64,000 nucleotides of DNA, taken from Pseudomonas versuta. GTDB taxonomy: Bacteria > Pseudomonadota > Gammaproteobacteria > Pseudomonadales > Pseudomonadaceae. The stretch covers positions 3,942,001-4,006,000 of the forward strand of contig NZ_CP012676.1 of the NCBI RefSeq assembly GCF_001294575.1. The letters run 5' to 3'. The stretch's first letter is position 1, and each line of letters begins with the position of its first letter. The translations under genes were made by a program, and so were the position numbers. Of this stretch, positions 1 to 10,134 are shown one piece after another. The notes below the pieces were generated by a model that searched no databases, was not told the DNA's origin, and worked only from the letters and a program-made list of their open reading frames with translations.

Positions 1-31
1 CATGCGCCCACGTTTGATTTGCGAGATTCCT

Positions 32-1810
32 ATGCGCCGCCTGCTCCTTCTTTTGTGTCTGCTGTTCGCCGTACCGGTCATGGGCGCCGGTCTGCTGGAT
101 AACCGGCCCAGTTCTACGCTGGGCGCAATCAATAACAGCAACGACTTTTTACCGGTGCGTGACGCGTTCAGGCTCAACCTGATCGACACCACGCCCGAGA
201 CGATCAAGCTGCGCTTTGTGCCGACTGAAGGCTATTACCTGTATCGACACAAGTTCGCGTTTAAAACCGAACCGGCCGATATCGCCCTGGGCACGCCACA
301 GCTGCCGCCCGGCGAGCAAAAACACGATGAGTACTTCGGCGACGTCGAGGTCTATCACGGCATTCTCGATGTCGACATCCCGCGCCCGGCCAATGATCAG
401 CGCCCGTTCACCCTGCTGGTCACTTACCAGGGCTGCGCTGACAAGGGGTTGTGCTATCCGCCGGAAACCGAACGCCTGAACATCGGCGGCACACCGGTTT
501 CGACCGCTGTTGCCGAGGCTGCAGCGCCCGCAGCAAAAAGTTGGGGCTGGCGCGAGCTGGCACTGTTTTTCCTCGCCGGGCTGGGCCTGACCTTCACTCC
601 CTGTGTGTTGCCGATGCTGCCGATACTGTCGGGGGTGGTGTTGCGCGGCCAGGTGGGCGGGCTTCGCGGCTTTAGCCTGTCACTGGCCTACGTGCTGCCC
701 ATGGCCGCCTGCTTTGCATTGCTTGGCGCGCTGATGGGGATGTTCGGCGCCCAGCTCAATCTTCAGGCACGCCTGCAATCGGTGTGGGTGCTGGCGCCGT
801 TTGCGCTGTTTTTCGCGATTTTTGCCCTGGCCATGTTCGGCGTATTCGAGCTGAAGCTGCCGCAAGCCATCAGCAACCGCCTCGATCGCGTCGCCAATCG
901 CACCCAGGGTGGCTCGCTATGGGGCGCTGCCGTGCTGGGGGTTGTGTCCAGCTTGCTGGTGTCGCCCTGCGTCTCGGCCCCGCTGGCCGGAGCGTTGCTC
1001 TATATCAGCGCCAGTGGCGATGCACTGGGCGGCGGTTTGAAATTGTTTGCCCTGGGGCTGGGTATGGGTGCGCCCCTGCTGCTGCTGGCCACAGGCGGCG
1101 CCGCCTGGTTGCCAAAAAGCGGGCCGTGGCTGGTCAGCGTCAAAAATGCCATTGGCGTGCTGTTGCTAGGACTGGCCATCGGCCTGCTCAGCCGCGTGCT
1201 GCCCGGGCCCATTATCTTGCTGCTGATTGGTCTGCTGGCGGCCGGGGTGAGTCTGTTTCTCGGCACTCTGGAGTTCGGCTACAAAGCACCGCGCCAACGT
1301 CTGGCGCAGTTGCTTGGCCTATTTCTGCTGGTCTATGCACTGGCCTGCTGGTACGGCGCACTCAGTGGCCAGAGCGATCCGTTTAACCCTGTGGGGCACT
1401 CACAGTCGTTGGCACGTGCCGCCAGCGCGCCTCAGACCGAGGATCAGTGGCAAACCGTCAGCACCGCAGGTGAGCTGGACAAGGTGTTGGCACAAGCCAG
1501 TGCCGCTGGCCAGCCGCTGTTGCTGGACTGGTACGCCGACTGGTGCGTCAGCTGCAAGGTGATCGAGCACGGGGTCCTGAACAACCCGCAGGTGCTGGAC
1601 CGGCTCAAAGGCTACCGGCGGGTACGGTTTGACATGACCGCCAGCAATGCCGGGCAACGTGCCCTGCTCGATCGCTATCAATTATTCGGGCCACCGGCAC
1701 TGATGTTCTTTGGCAAAAATGGCCACGAAATAAGTGACCAGCGGGTCATCGGCGAGATCAATGCAGCGGACTTCGCCGAACGTGTCGCCAACGCGAATGA
1801 CCAGATCTAG
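32..1810 (+). CDS. dsbD: Thiol:disulfide interchange protein DsbD
   Basis: Inner-membrane protein that passes electrons from cytoplasmic thioredoxin to periplasmic disulfide isomerases and cytochrome c maturation. The order of parts is typical of DsbD: a signal peptide (residues 1-18), a periplasmic N-terminal domain with the redox pair Cys135/Cys141, a hydrophobic eight-helix-type core with FTPCVLP (Cys191) and SPCVSAP (Cys313), and a C-terminal thioredoxin-like domain with WCVSC (Cys505/Cys508). At 592 residues it has the family's usual length. I chose the ATG at 32 because a signal peptide starts there; the frame is open to position 2 and could begin upstream of the window. Confidence 0.93.
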   Translation: MRRLLLLLCLLFAVPVMGAGLLDNRPSSTLGAINNSNDFLPVRDAFRLNLIDTTPETIKLRFVPTEGYYLYRHKFAFKTEPADIALGTPQLPPGEQKHDEYFGDVEVYHGILDVDIPRPANDQRPFTLLVTYQGCADKGLCYPPETERLNIGGTPVSTAVAEAAAPAAKSWGWRELALFFLAGLGLTFTPCVLPMLPILSGVVLRGQVGGLRGFSLSLAYVLPMAACFALLGALMGMFGAQLNLQARLQSVWVLAPFALFFAIFALAMFGVFELKLPQAISNRLDRVANRTQGGSLWGAAVLGVVSSLLVSPCVSAPLAGALLYISASGDALGGGLKLFALGLGMGAPLLLLATGGAAWLPKSGPWLVSVKNAIGVLLLGLAIGLLSRVLPGPIILLLIGLLAAGVSLFLGTLEFGYKAPRQRLAQLLGLFLLVYALACWYGALSGQSDPFNPVGHSQSLARAASAPQTEDQWQTVSTAGELDKVLAQASAAGQPLLLDWYADWCVSCKVIEHGVLNNPQVLDRLKGYRRVRFDMTASNAGQRALLDRYQLFGPPALMFFGKNGHEISDQRVIGEINAADFAERVANANDQI

Positions 1811-1940
1811 AGGGCTGGTCACAAACTTTTCGCGAACATCGGTCATCGTGCTGGCTATTGCAGTTAACTGGACAGCGAATCCTCTTTTCGGCATAGTCGC
1901 CCGGCACTGATACCTGCACACACATAACAAGGAACAGCAG

Positions 1941-2396
1941 ATGGCGACTTTTCTGGTTCTGCACGGCCCCAACCTGAATCTGCTTGGCACCCGTGAGCCG
2001 GGCGTCTACGGCGCCACTACCCTGGCGCAAATCAATCAGGACCTGGAACAGCGGGCCCGCGATGCCGGTCACCATTTGCTCTATCTGCAAAGTAATGCCG
2101 AGTATGAATTGATCGACCGGATTCATGCCGCCCGCGATGAGGGGGTGGACTTTATCCTGATCAACCCGGCTGCTTTTACCCACACCAGCGTGGCATTACG
2201 TGACGCGCTGCTGGCGGTGAGCATCCCATTCATCGAAGTGCATTTATCAAACGTGCACAAACGCGAACCTTTCCGCCATCACTCCTACTTCTCCGACGTT
2301 GCGGTAGGTGTGATCTGCGGCCTTGGCGCCAGCGGTTATCGACTGGCCTTGGAGGCCGCCCTGGAACAGCTTGAACTACAAGCTAAACGCCCCTGA
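1941..2396 (+). CDS. aroQ: 3-dehydroquinate dehydratase, type II
   Basis: Shikimate-pathway enzyme that dehydrates 3-dehydroquinate to 3-dehydroshikimate in the cytoplasm. The 151-residue length and the motifs HGPNLNLLG near the N-terminus, NPAAFTHTS in the middle and EVHLSN are those of the small dodecameric type II enzymes. An AAGGAACAG sequence lies just upstream of the ATG. It is followed after 25 bases by accB, the usual aroQ-accB-accC order in gammaproteobacteria, so the three are probably co-transcribed. Confidence 0.96.
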   Translation: MATFLVLHGPNLNLLGTREPGVYGATTLAQINQDLEQRARDAGHHLLYLQSNAEYELIDRIHAARDEGVDFILINPAAFTHTSVALRDALLAVSIPFIEVHLSNVHKREPFRHHSYFSDVAVGVICGLGASGYRLALEAALEQLELQAKRP

Positions 2397-2421
2397 CCGA
2401 CCCATTGGGAGTTGACGATTC

Positions 2422-2880
2422 ATGGATATCCGTAAAGTTAAGAAACTGATCGAGCTGCTGGAAGAGTCCGGCATCGACGAGCTGGAAATCAAAGAAGGCG
2501 AAGAGTCCGTACGCATCAGCCGTCACAGCAAGACTCCTGCTCAACAGTTCTATGCACCAGCGCCAATGCAAGCTCCGGCCGCTGCGCCAGTTGCCGTAGC
2601 TCCGGTTGCAACCGTGACCGAAGCACCTGCTGCACCAAAACTGAACGGTTTTGTGGTCAAGTCGCCAATGGTAGGTACTTTCTACCGTACCCCGGCGCCA
2701 ACCTCGCCAGCCTTCGTTGAAGTCGGCCAGACCGTTAAAGTCGGCGACACCATTTGCATCGTCGAAGCGATGAAAATGATGAACCACATCACGGCCGAGA
2801 AAGCCGGTGTTATCGAATCCATCCTGGTAGAAAACGGTCAACCGGTTGAGTTCGATCAACCGCTGTTCACCATCGTTTGA
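2422..2880 (+). CDS. accB: Biotin carboxyl carrier protein of acetyl-CoA carboxylase
   Basis: Carries the biotin that shuttles CO2 from biotin carboxylase to the carboxyltransferase in the first step of fatty-acid synthesis. The C-terminal biotinyl domain contains EAMKMMN, with Lys118 as the biotinylated residue. An N-terminal helix-rich part and an Ala/Pro-rich linker (about residues 40-75) precede it. It is 152 residues long and ends 17 bases before accC in the same operon. Confidence 0.97.
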   Translation: MDIRKVKKLIELLEESGIDELEIKEGEESVRISRHSKTPAQQFYAPAPMQAPAAAPVAVAPVATVTEAPAAPKLNGFVVKSPMVGTFYRTPAPTSPAFVEVGQTVKVGDTICIVEAMKMMNHITAEKAGVIESILVENGQPVEFDQPLFTIV

Positions 2881-2897
2881 ACCACGGGGAGCCAACG

Positions 2898-4256
2898 ATG
2901 TTGAAGCCTCAGAAGCTGGAAAAAGTCCTGATCGCCAACCGCGGTGAGATCGCCTTGCGCATCCTGCGGGCCTGTAAGGAACTGGGCATCAAGACCGTTG
3001 CGGTGTACTCCACCGCCGACAAGGAGCTGATGCACCTGGGCCTGGCAGACGAAACCGTCTGCATCGGTCCTGCACCGGCCAACCTGTCCTACCTGCACAT
3101 TCCGGCCATCATCGCGGCAGCCGAAGTCACTGGCGCCACGGCGATCCACCCGGGCTACGGCTTTTTGGCTGAAAACGCCGATTTCGCCGAGCAAGTCGAA
3201 AAATCCGGCTTTGCCTTCATTGGCCCGAAAGCCGACACCATTCGCCTGATGGGCGACAAGGTATCGGCCAAGCACGCCATGATCGCTGCCGGCGTTCCGA
3301 CCGTTCCGGGCTCTGACGGCCCGCTGCCGGAAGACGAAGCAACGGCCCTGCGCATTGGCCGCGAAGTCGGCTACCCGGTGATCATCAAGGCCGCTGGCGG
3401 CGGTGGTGGTCGTGGCATGCGTGTTGTGCACCGTGAAGAAGACCTGATCGAAGCTGCCAAGCAGACCCGTGAAGAAGCAGGCGCCTGGTTCAGCAACCCG
3501 ATGGTCTACCTCGAAAAATACCTGACCAACCCGCGTCACGTGGAAGTTCAGGTACTTTCCGACGGCCAGGGCCATGCGATCCATCTGGGCGACCGCGACT
3601 GCTCGCTGCAACGTCGTCACCAGAAAGTTCTGGAAGAAGCACCGGCACCGGGTATCGATGAAACTGCTCGCGCAGAAGTCCTGGCGCGTTGCGTCAAGGC
3701 CTGCATCGACATCAACTACCGTGGCGCGGGCACCTTCGAGTTCCTGTACGAGAATGGTCGTTTCTACTTCATCGAGATGAACACTCGTGTGCAAGTAGAG
3801 CACCCGGTTTCCGAAATGGTCACCGGCATCGACATCCTTAAAGAGATGTTGAGCATCGCGGCAGGCAACAAGCTGTCCTTCACCCAGGATGACGTGAAAA
3901 TTCACGGCCACTCCCTGGAGTGCCGGATCAACGCTGAAGACCCGGCGACATTCATGCCGAGCCCTGGCCTGGTCAAGCACTTCCACGCTCCGGGCGGCAA
4001 CGGCGTTCGCGTCGATTCGCACCTGTACAGCGGCTACAAGGTTCCGTCGAACTACGACTCCCTGATCGGCAAGCTGATCACCTGGGGCGCGACCCGCGAC
4101 GAAGCCATGGCCCGCATGCGCAATGCGCTGGACGAAATCGTGGTCGACGGGATCAAGACCAACATCCCGCTGCACCGCGATCTGGTGAATGACGAAGGCT
4201 TCTGCAAAGGCGGCGTCAACATTCACTACCTGGAACACAAACTGGCTAACCAGTAA
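2898..4256 (+). CDS. accC: Biotin carboxylase subunit of acetyl-CoA carboxylase
   Basis: ATP-dependent carboxylation of the biotin on AccB. The N-terminal biotin-carboxylase fold ([14 protein letters not shown]), an ATP-grasp domain with the glycine-rich loop [11 protein letters not shown], and the active-site stretch [12 protein letters not shown] are all present. It is 452 residues, the usual size. The ATG at 2898 follows GGGGAGCC and gives the expected N-terminus, so an ATG 21 bases upstream is not used here. A strong hairpin follows 17 bases after the stop, which closes the aroQ-accB-accC unit. Confidence 0.97.
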   Translation: MLKPQKLEKVLIANRGEIALRILRACKELGIKTVAVYSTADKELMHLGLADETVCIGPAPANLSYLHIPAIIAAAEVTGATAIHPGYGFLAENADFAEQVEKSGFAFIGPKADTIRLMGDKVSAKHAMIAAGVPTVPGSDGPLPEDEATALRIGREVGYPVIIKAAGGGGGRGMRVVHREEDLIEAAKQTREEAGAWFSNPMVYLEKYLTNPRHVEVQVLSDGQGHAIHLGDRDCSLQRRHQKVLEEAPAPGIDETARAEVLARCVKACIDINYRGAGTFEFLYENGRFYFIEMNTRVQVEHPVSEMVTGIDILKEMLSIAAGNKLSFTQDDVKIHGHSLECRINAEDPATFMPSPGLVKHFHAPGGNGVRVDSHLYSGYKVPSNYDSLIGKLITWGATRDEAMARMRNALDEIVVDGIKTNIPLHRDLVNDEGFCKGGVNIHYLEHKLANQ

Positions 4257-4273
4257 GTTTGATTCCAGATCAA

Positions 4274-4304
4274 CCAGGCCGCCTTCGGGCGGCCTGGTCG
4301 TTTC
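4274..4304 (+). terminator. Rho-independent terminator after accC
   Basis: A perfect 10-bp stem (CCAGGCCGCC / GGCGGCCTGG) closes a TTCG tetraloop and is followed by a short T-containing stretch. It lies directly downstream of accC and marks the end of the acc operon. Confidence 0.85.
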
Positions 4305-4323
4305 TGAAACTCACCCACGCTTT

Positions 4324-4384
4324 GCGGGAGCTGGCTGGCCAGCGATTGTGCCGTCGCCAGCATCGCCGGCAAGCCGGCTCCCAC
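4324..4384. repeat. REP element, family A (inverted pair)
   Basis: An inverted pair with arms GGGAGCTGGCTGGCCAGCGAT and ATCGCCGGCAAGCCGGCTCCC. The same core recurs at 22861, 26680, 34791, 38364 and 39997. It sits in the accC-prmA gap after the terminator. It is a typical Pseudomonas extragenic palindrome and has no coding content. Confidence 0.85.
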
Positions 4385-4507
4385 TGACGATGTACGACGA
4401 GGGCTTTTCATCGTTTTTTGATTACCCGCCCTGCCCTCGCTCGCGTAAACTGGCGCGCTTCTCGCAGCCCACCGGTTGCACACTCCTATTTTTCAAAGGT
4501 GCCCGCC

Positions 4508-5386
4508 ATGCCTTGGCTGCAAGTACGCCTCGCCATCAGCCCGGAACAAGCCGAAACCTACGAAGACGCGTTCCTCGAAGTCGGCGCCGTTTCGGTAACG
4601 TTCATGGATGCCGAAGATCAGCCGATCTTCGAACCTGAACTCAACACCACCCCGCTGTGGTCGCACACCCACTTGCTGGCACTGTTCGAAGGCGGCACCG
4701 AGGCCGACCTCGTTCTGTCCCATCTCGAACTGCTGACCGGCTCGCCCCTGCCTGAGCACCATGCCGAAGTCATCGAAGACCAGGACTGGGAACGCAGCTG
4801 GATGGACAACTTCCACCCGATGCGCTTCGGCCAGCGGCTGTGGATCGTCCCGAGCTGGCACGCCGCTCCGGAACCGGACGCCGTGAACCTGCTGCTCGAT
4901 CCGGGCCTGGCCTTTGGTACCGGCACCCACCCGACGACCGCGCTGTGCCTGGAATGGCTCGATGGTCAGGACCTGAAGGACTGCAGCGTGCTGGACTTCG
5001 GCTGCGGCTCGGGGATTCTGGCAATCGCCGCCCTGTTGCTGGGGGCCAGACAGGCCATCGGTACCGACATTGACGTGCAGGCGCTGGAAGCCTCGCGCGA
5101 TAACGCAGGGCGCAACAATGTTGCCGAGGAGCTGTTCGCGCTGTACCTGCCCGAAGACCTGCCACAGGTTCCGGCCGACGTCGTAGTCGCCAACATTCTG
5201 GCCGGCCCTCTGGTTGCACTGGCACCGCAGCTGTCGAGCCTGGTCAAACCGGGCGGCCGCCTGGCGCTGTCGGGCATCCTCGCCGAACAGGGCGAAGAAG
5301 TTGCTGCTGCCTATGCCGCAGACTTTGATCTGGACCCGATCGCCAATCGCGATGGTTGGGTACGTATCAGTGGCCGTCGCCGCTAG
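4508..5386 (+). CDS. prmA: Ribosomal protein L11 methyltransferase
   Basis: SAM-dependent enzyme that trimethylates ribosomal protein L11. An N-terminal substrate-recognition domain (about residues 1-60) is joined to a Rossmann methyltransferase domain with [15 protein letters not shown] as the SAM-binding motif and the family signature [10 protein letters not shown]. The protein is 292 residues. The ATG at 4508 gives the conserved MPWLQ start; the frame is open further upstream but crosses the REP element. It stands alone between accC and the DUF3426 gene. Confidence 0.95.
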   Translation: MPWLQVRLAISPEQAETYEDAFLEVGAVSVTFMDAEDQPIFEPELNTTPLWSHTHLLALFEGGTEADLVLSHLELLTGSPLPEHHAEVIEDQDWERSWMDNFHPMRFGQRLWIVPSWHAAPEPDAVNLLLDPGLAFGTGTHPTTALCLEWLDGQDLKDCSVLDFGCGSGILAIAALLLGARQAIGTDIDVQALEASRDNAGRNNVAEELFALYLPEDLPQVPADVVVANILAGPLVALAPQLSSLVKPGGRLALSGILAEQGEEVAAAYAADFDLDPIANRDGWVRISGRRR

Positions 5387-5479
5387 GGTCGGTTGACGTT
5401 TGGTTGTGAGCCGCAACGCGGCTCGCAATCCAGCGGGAACAGCACCTACAATGCACGCCTGCCCAATCCGGATGGCCAC

Positions 5480-6730
5480 ATGAGCGATAGTTTCGTTACA
5501 CAGTGTCCTCACTGCCAGACCAGCTTCCGCGTCAACCATGCTCAATTGAGCGTGGCTCGCGGGGTGGTGCGCTGTGGCGCCTGCCTGCAAGTGTTCAATG
5601 CCGCACAGCAACTGCTGGATAAACGCACTGAAAATGAGCAACCGCCAACAGTAACGGCTACTAATGTGGCAGCGCCCGGGGTCATCGAGCCGCCAGCCAG
5701 GCCCGGGGCCATCAACCCTGAGCACTGGCAGGCGAGTGAACTCGACCTCGACCACCTGGACCTGGATGAAGAACTGGCCAGGCTCGAAGAGTTTGAGATC
5801 CAGCCCAGCAAAAGCTTTGGTCAGCCACACAAGGTAAAAGACAGCTCCCTGAGCGCTCGCCGCGACAGCCCTGACGCTGAAGAAAGCCAATGGTCTGACA
5901 GCCTGTTCAGCGACTCTGCCGAAGAACGTGCCGAGACTTCAGCGCTCGCTGCCAAATCTGCAGAAAAGCACATCGAGCCCACGTCAACGGGGCGTACCGA
6001 GCCCTCGTTATCGCTGGACCTCGACGAACCGGATGAAACGCCGACCCTCAGGCTTTCGGTCGATGACGAGCTGGAGCCGCCGCTGACAGGTGAACACCTG
6101 AGCGCCAGCGATGACGAGGACGACGAACCGTTTGAGCCGGTGCCTGCGGGCAAACACAAGCGCAAACGCAACGAACCGGGAGTGCGTGAAGATGCGCTGC
6201 TGGATCTGGTCGACGACCCGCTGCAACTGGACTGGCAAAAGCGCCGCACCCCCTGGGGCAAACGCCTGCTTTGGCTGTTGCTGATACTGCTTGCCGGTGC
6301 AGCACTGGCCGGCCAGTACATTGCCAATCATTTCGATGAACTGGCCAGGCAGGACCAATACCGTCCGGTCTTCCAGCAACTGTGCCCACACATCGGGTGC
6401 ACGGTACCGTCCAAGGTTGATATTGATCGAATCAAGAGCAGTAACCTGGTGGTGCGCAGTCACCCGGAGTTCGCCGGGGCGCTGGTGGTAGATGCAATCC
6501 TCTACAACCGCGCACCGTTCTCCCAGCCTTTCCCGCTGCTGGAACTGCGTTTCGCCGATCTGCACGGCAAAATGATCGCCAGTCGCCGCTTCAAACCCGG
6601 CGAATATCTGAGCGGCGATCTGGCCAAGGCCGAAATGCCCCCGCAAACGCCTATCCACATTGCCCTGGATATTCTCGACCCGGGGCCAAAAGCGGTGAAC
6701 TACAGCCTGAGTTTTCACTCGCCCGAGTGA
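5480..6730 (+). CDS. Zinc-ribbon and DUF3426 domain protein
   Basis: A 416-residue protein of unknown role that is conserved between prmA and dusB in pseudomonads. The N-terminus is a zinc ribbon with two CxxC pairs (CPHC at about 8-11 and CGAC near 32-35), as in the MJ0042 family. A long acidic, low-complexity region follows (about 85-260), then one membrane segment (WLLLILLAGAALAGQYIA, about residues 272-290), and a C-terminal DUF3426 domain that would be periplasmic. The ATG at 5480 is chosen because it starts just before the zinc ribbon. The layout suggests a membrane-anchored sensor or regulator, but that is inference. Confidence 0.85.
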   Translation: MSDSFVTQCPHCQTSFRVNHAQLSVARGVVRCGACLQVFNAAQQLLDKRTENEQPPTVTATNVAAPGVIEPPARPGAINPEHWQASELDLDHLDLDEELARLEEFEIQPSKSFGQPHKVKDSSLSARRDSPDAEESQWSDSLFSDSAEERAETSALAAKSAEKHIEPTSTGRTEPSLSLDLDEPDETPTLRLSVDDELEPPLTGEHLSASDDEDDEPFEPVPAGKHKRKRNEPGVREDALLDLVDDPLQLDWQKRRTPWGKRLLWLLLILLAGAALAGQYIANHFDELARQDQYRPVFQQLCPHIGCTVPSKVDIDRIKSSNLVVRSHPEFAGALVVDAILYNRAPFSQPFPLLELRFADLHGKMIASRRFKPGEYLSGDLAKAEMPPQTPIHIALDILDPGPKAVNYSLSFHSPE

Positions 6731-6845
6731 ACCCGCTGCGCTTTTAGCTGTTAACCGAGCCGCGAGTGAAGAGTGATTGGCCTCTGGCTTGAGGCATATA
6801 GCTCAAAACTTGCCTTTTGCTGTTCAATTTTTATCCAATTGCGTC

Positions 6846-6874
6846 TTTATCCGGTCATCGAGAGCGGGTATCAT
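6846..6874 (+). promoter_or_regulatory. Possible sigma-70 promoter for dusB-fis
   Basis: TATCAT at 6869-6874, preceded by GGG, gives a reasonable -10. A weak -35 (TTTATC at 6846) lies 17 bp upstream. The position, about 50 bp before dusB, is right for the dusB-fis unit, but the match is modest. Confidence 0.3.
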
Positions 6875-6925
6875 GCCAACCCTTTTTCGAACTCCCAAGA
6901 TCCGGCCCCACAACAGGGAAGTCCT

Positions 6926-7939
6926 ATGTCGGCGGTACGCATCGGCCCATATACATTGCACAACGGTTTGATCCTCGCCCCCATGGCGGGCGTCACCGAT
7001 CAACCTTTCCGTCAGCTTTGCCGACGGATGGGCGCAGGACTGGTTGTCTCGGAAATGGTCACCAGCGACATGAGTCTCTGGAATAGCCGCAAGTCACGCT
7101 TGCGCATGATTCACGACGGTGATCCCGAGCCCCGCTCGGTACAGATCGCCGGCGGTGACGCGCAAATGCTGGCAGATGCCGCCAGGGCCAATGTGGAACT
7201 GGGCGCGCAGATTATTGATATCAACATGGGGTGCCCGGCAAAGAAGGTCTGCAACAAGGCCGCCGGCTCCGCACTGCTGAAAGACGAAGCACTGGTAACC
7301 GAGATCCTGCAGGCCGTCGTGGCTGCGGTTGATGTGCCGGTCACCCTGAAGATCCGTACCGGCTGGGACCGGGACAACAAAAACGGCCTGACCGTGGCGA
7401 AAATAGCCGAACAGGCCGGGATTGCGGCGCTGGCGGTACACGGCAGAACCCGCGCCGACCTGTACACCGGCGAAGCCGAGTACGACACCATCGCTGCGAT
7501 CAAGCAGGCGGTGTCGATGCCGGTGTTTGCCAACGGCGACATAGATTCACCCCACAAGGCCCGGCACGTGCTGCAAGCGACCGGGGCTGACGGACTGTTA
7601 ATTGGCAGGGCGGCTCAAGGGCGGCCCTGGATTTTCCGCGAAGTTGATCACTTTCTGCGTACCGGGCAACTCTTGCCGGCACCACAGATGAGCGAAGTGG
7701 AACGTATTCTGCTAGAGCATTTGGCTGCACTGCACACCTTCTATGGGGAGGTATTGGGGGTACGTATTGCCCGCAAGCATGTCGGCTGGTATCTCGCAAC
7801 CTTGCCGGGCGCCAAGGAGTTTCGCGCCCACTTCAATCGTTTAGAAGATACGGAAGCACAATGCGCCAACGTTCAGGCGTTTTTCGCCGAACGACACAAG
7901 AGCCTGGGGACAGGGGACGAAGGATGGGTGGCCGCATGA
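6926..7939 (+). CDS. dusB: tRNA-dihydrouridine synthase B
   Basis: FMN-dependent reduction of uridine to dihydrouridine in the D-loop of tRNAs. The TIM-barrel motifs [13 protein letters not shown] near the N-terminus, [18 protein letters not shown] with the catalytic cysteine, the flavin-binding KIRTGWD, and NGDI toward the C-terminus are all present. It is 337 residues. I chose the ATG at 6926, after CAGGGAAG, because it gives the conserved MSAVRIGPY start. Its stop overlaps the fis start (ATGA), the classic dusB-fis operon. Confidence 0.95.
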   Translation: MSAVRIGPYTLHNGLILAPMAGVTDQPFRQLCRRMGAGLVVSEMVTSDMSLWNSRKSRLRMIHDGDPEPRSVQIAGGDAQMLADAARANVELGAQIIDINMGCPAKKVCNKAAGSALLKDEALVTEILQAVVAAVDVPVTLKIRTGWDRDNKNGLTVAKIAEQAGIAALAVHGRTRADLYTGEAEYDTIAAIKQAVSMPVFANGDIDSPHKARHVLQATGADGLLIGRAAQGRPWIFREVDHFLRTGQLLPAPQMSEVERILLEHLAALHTFYGEVLGVRIARKHVGWYLATLPGAKEFRAHFNRLEDTEAQCANVQAFFAERHKSLGTGDEGWVAA

Positions 7940-8256
7940 CGATGATGACCGAGACATTAGTGAGTGGAACAACGCCCGTGAGCGACAACGTCAACCTGAA
8001 ACAGCACCTCAATACACCGAGCGAAGAAGGTCAGACCCTTCGTGGCAGTGTCGAAAAGGCGCTGCACAATTACTTCGCCCACCTGGAGGGCGCTGAAGTC
8101 ACGGACGTGTACAACCTGGTACTTTCCGAAGTCGAGGCCCCTCTGCTCGAGTGCGTCATGAACTACGTCAAGGGCAACCAGACCAAAGCCTCCGAGCTGC
8201 TGGGACTTAATCGCGGCACCTTGCGCAAAAAACTCAAACAGTACGATCTGCTGTAA
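7936..8256 (+). CDS. fis: DNA-binding protein Fis
   Basis: Nucleoid-associated factor for inversion stimulation. It bends DNA and modulates rRNA promoters and recombination. The 106-residue protein ends in the Fis helix-turn-helix ([21 protein letters not shown]). The ATG at 7936 overlaps the dusB stop codon. An earlier in-frame start would add 25 residues encoded inside dusB and is unlikely. A strong terminator follows directly. Confidence 0.97.
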   Translation: MTMMTETLVSGTTPVSDNVNLKQHLNTPSEEGQTLRGSVEKALHNYFAHLEGAEVTDVYNLVLSEVEAPLLECVMNYVKGNQTKASELLGLNRGTLRKKLKQYDLL

Positions 8257-8272
8257 GCATTCAATCAAACCT

Positions 8273-8306
8273 GAAAGGCGTCCCGGTAAAACGGGTCGCC
8301 TTTTTT
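8273..8306 (+). terminator. Rho-independent terminator after fis
   Basis: The hairpin AAAGGCG-TCCCG ... CGGGT-CGCCTTT closes on a short A-rich loop and runs into TTTTTT. It lies 16 bases after the fis stop and ends the dusB-fis unit before purH. Confidence 0.88.
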
Positions 8307-8337
8307 GCTGACTCCTTTGCTTTTGATGGAAATCGAG

Positions 8338-9945
8338 ATGACCGATCAGACTACCCGCCTGCCGATCCGCCGCGCTTTAATCAGCGTTTCCGACAAAACC
8401 GGAATCCTTGATTTCGCTCGTGAACTGGAAGCCCTCGGCGTCGAGATCCTCTCCACCGGCGGTACGTTCAAGCTGCTGCAAGACAACGGCGTGGCCGCTG
8501 TTGAAGTTGCCGACTACACCGGCTTTGCTGAAATGATGGACGGGCGGGTTAAAACCCTGCACCCGAAAATCCACGGCGGCATCCTGGGCCGTCGCGGCAT
8601 TGACGACGACATCATGAACGAGCACGGCATCAAACCGATCGATCTGGTAGCCGTTAACCTCTATCCCTTCGAAGCAACCATCAACAAGCCGGGCTGCGAC
8701 CTGCCGACCGCCATCGAGAACATCGATATCGGCGGCCCGACCATGGTCCGTTCGGCAGCAAAAAACCACAAAGACGTAGCGATCGTGGTCAATGCCAGCG
8801 ATTACGCCAACGTCCTGGAAAACCTCAAGGCCGGTGGCCTGACCTACGCCCAGCGTTTCGACCTGATGCTCAAGGCGTTCGAACACACCGCCGCCTACGA
8901 CGGCATGATCGCCAACTATCTGGGCACCGTTAACCAGACTGCCGAAACCCTGAGCACCGAAGGCCGCAGCCTGTTCCCGCGCACCTTCAACAGCCAGTTC
9001 ATCAAGGCCCAGGAAATGCGCTACGGCGAGAACCCGCATCAAAGCGCGGCGTTCTACGTTGAGGCCAAGCCGGCTGAAGTCAGCATTGCGACCGCCACCC
9101 AGCTGCAAGGCAAAGAGCTGTCGTTCAACAACGTGGCCGACACCGATGCCGCGCTGGAATGCGTAAAAAGCTTCGTTAAGCCGGCCTGCGTGATCGTCAA
9201 ACACGCCAACCCGTGCGGCGTTGCCGTCAGCCCGGACGCGGAAGGCGGCATCCGTCAGGCTTACGAGCTGGCTTACGCCACTGACACCGAGTCGGCATTC
9301 GGCGGCATCATCGCCTTCAACCGCGAGCTGGACGCCGAAACGGCCAAGGCGATCGTCGAGCGTCAATTCGTTGAAGTGATCATCGCCCCGTCCGTGAGCG
9401 AAGAAGCCCGCGCCATCGTGGCCGCCAAAGCCAACGTGCGCCTGCTGGCCTGCGGCGAGTGGAGCGCAGACCGCGCACCGGCCTGGGACTTCAAACGGGT
9501 CAACGGCGGCTTGCTGGTACAAAGCCGTGACATTCAGATGATCGGCAGCGAAGACCTGAAAGTCGTGACCAAGCGTGCACCGACCGAGCAAGAGATCCAC
9601 GACCTGATCTTCGCCTGGAAAGTAGCCAAGTACGTGAAGTCCAACGCCATTGTCTACGCCAAGAACCGTCAGACCATCGGTGTCGGCGCCGGCCAGATGA
9701 GCCGCGTAAACTCGGCCCGGATTGCCGCGATCAAGGCTGAACACGCCGGTTTGCAGGTACAGGGTTCGGTCATGGCCTCCGACGCGTTCTTCCCGTTCCG
9801 TGACGGTCTGGACAACGCAGCCAAGGCGGGCATCACTGCGGTGATCCAGCCGGGCGGCTCGATGCGTGACAACGAAGTGATTGCTGCTGCCGACGAAGCC
9901 GGGATTGCCATGGTGTTCACCGGTATGCGCCACTTCCGTCACTAA
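8338..9945 (+). CDS. purH: Bifunctional AICAR transformylase / IMP cyclohydrolase
   Basis: Catalyses the last two steps of IMP synthesis. The N-terminal MGS-like cyclohydrolase domain ([16 protein letters not shown], about residues 1-140) is followed by the AICAR transformylase domain with RYGENPHQ and the catalytic KHANPCGVA. The length of 535 residues is normal. The ATG at 8338 gives the conserved [16 protein letters not shown] start; upstream starts fall in the fis terminator. purD follows after a 189-bp gap with an elaborate inverted repeat. Confidence 0.96.
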   Translation: MTDQTTRLPIRRALISVSDKTGILDFARELEALGVEILSTGGTFKLLQDNGVAAVEVADYTGFAEMMDGRVKTLHPKIHGGILGRRGIDDDIMNEHGIKPIDLVAVNLYPFEATINKPGCDLPTAIENIDIGGPTMVRSAAKNHKDVAIVVNASDYANVLENLKAGGLTYAQRFDLMLKAFEHTAAYDGMIANYLGTVNQTAETLSTEGRSLFPRTFNSQFIKAQEMRYGENPHQSAAFYVEAKPAEVSIATATQLQGKELSFNNVADTDAALECVKSFVKPACVIVKHANPCGVAVSPDAEGGIRQAYELAYATDTESAFGGIIAFNRELDAETAKAIVERQFVEVIIAPSVSEEARAIVAAKANVRLLACGEWSADRAPAWDFKRVNGGLLVQSRDIQMIGSEDLKVVTKRAPTEQEIHDLIFAWKVAKYVKSNAIVYAKNRQTIGVGAGQMSRVNSARIAAIKAEHAGLQVQGSVMASDAFFPFRDGLDNAAKAGITAVIQPGGSMRDNEVIAAADEAGIAMVFTGMRHFRH

Positions 9946-9984
9946 CTAGACGACGGTCGTACTGAACCCGGCATCTGCTGCGTT

Positions 9985-10044
9985 GGAGTCGACCTCGATG
10001 ATGCTCATTGCCAAAAGGCAACTCCGCTCATCAAGGTCGACTCC
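9985..10044. repeat. Nested inverted repeat between purH and purD
   Basis: Outer 17-bp arms (9985-10001 and 10028-10044) pair with one mismatch. Inside them a second perfect hairpin, TTGCC-AAAA-GGCAA, lies at 10008-10021. There is no T-run, so it is not an obvious terminator. It could be an mRNA-processing or stabilising structure, or another dispersed element. I did not see a second copy in this window. Confidence 0.7.
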
Positions 10045-10134
10045 GCCTTGCATCTACCAGCTTCATTACGACCTCCTGAAGCGTGAAACGCTTTAGGTTT
10101 TAAACAGAATTCAGCGTCATCCGAGGTTTTTGAA

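Noticed and set aside
2856..4238. Long leftward open frame opposite accC
   Set aside because: 460 codons open opposite a well-recognised biotin carboxylase. High-GC third positions leave the antisense frame open; the product has no recognisable motif. The same applies to long frames opposite purH (8377-9942), retS (12594-14273) and ureC (41863-43008).
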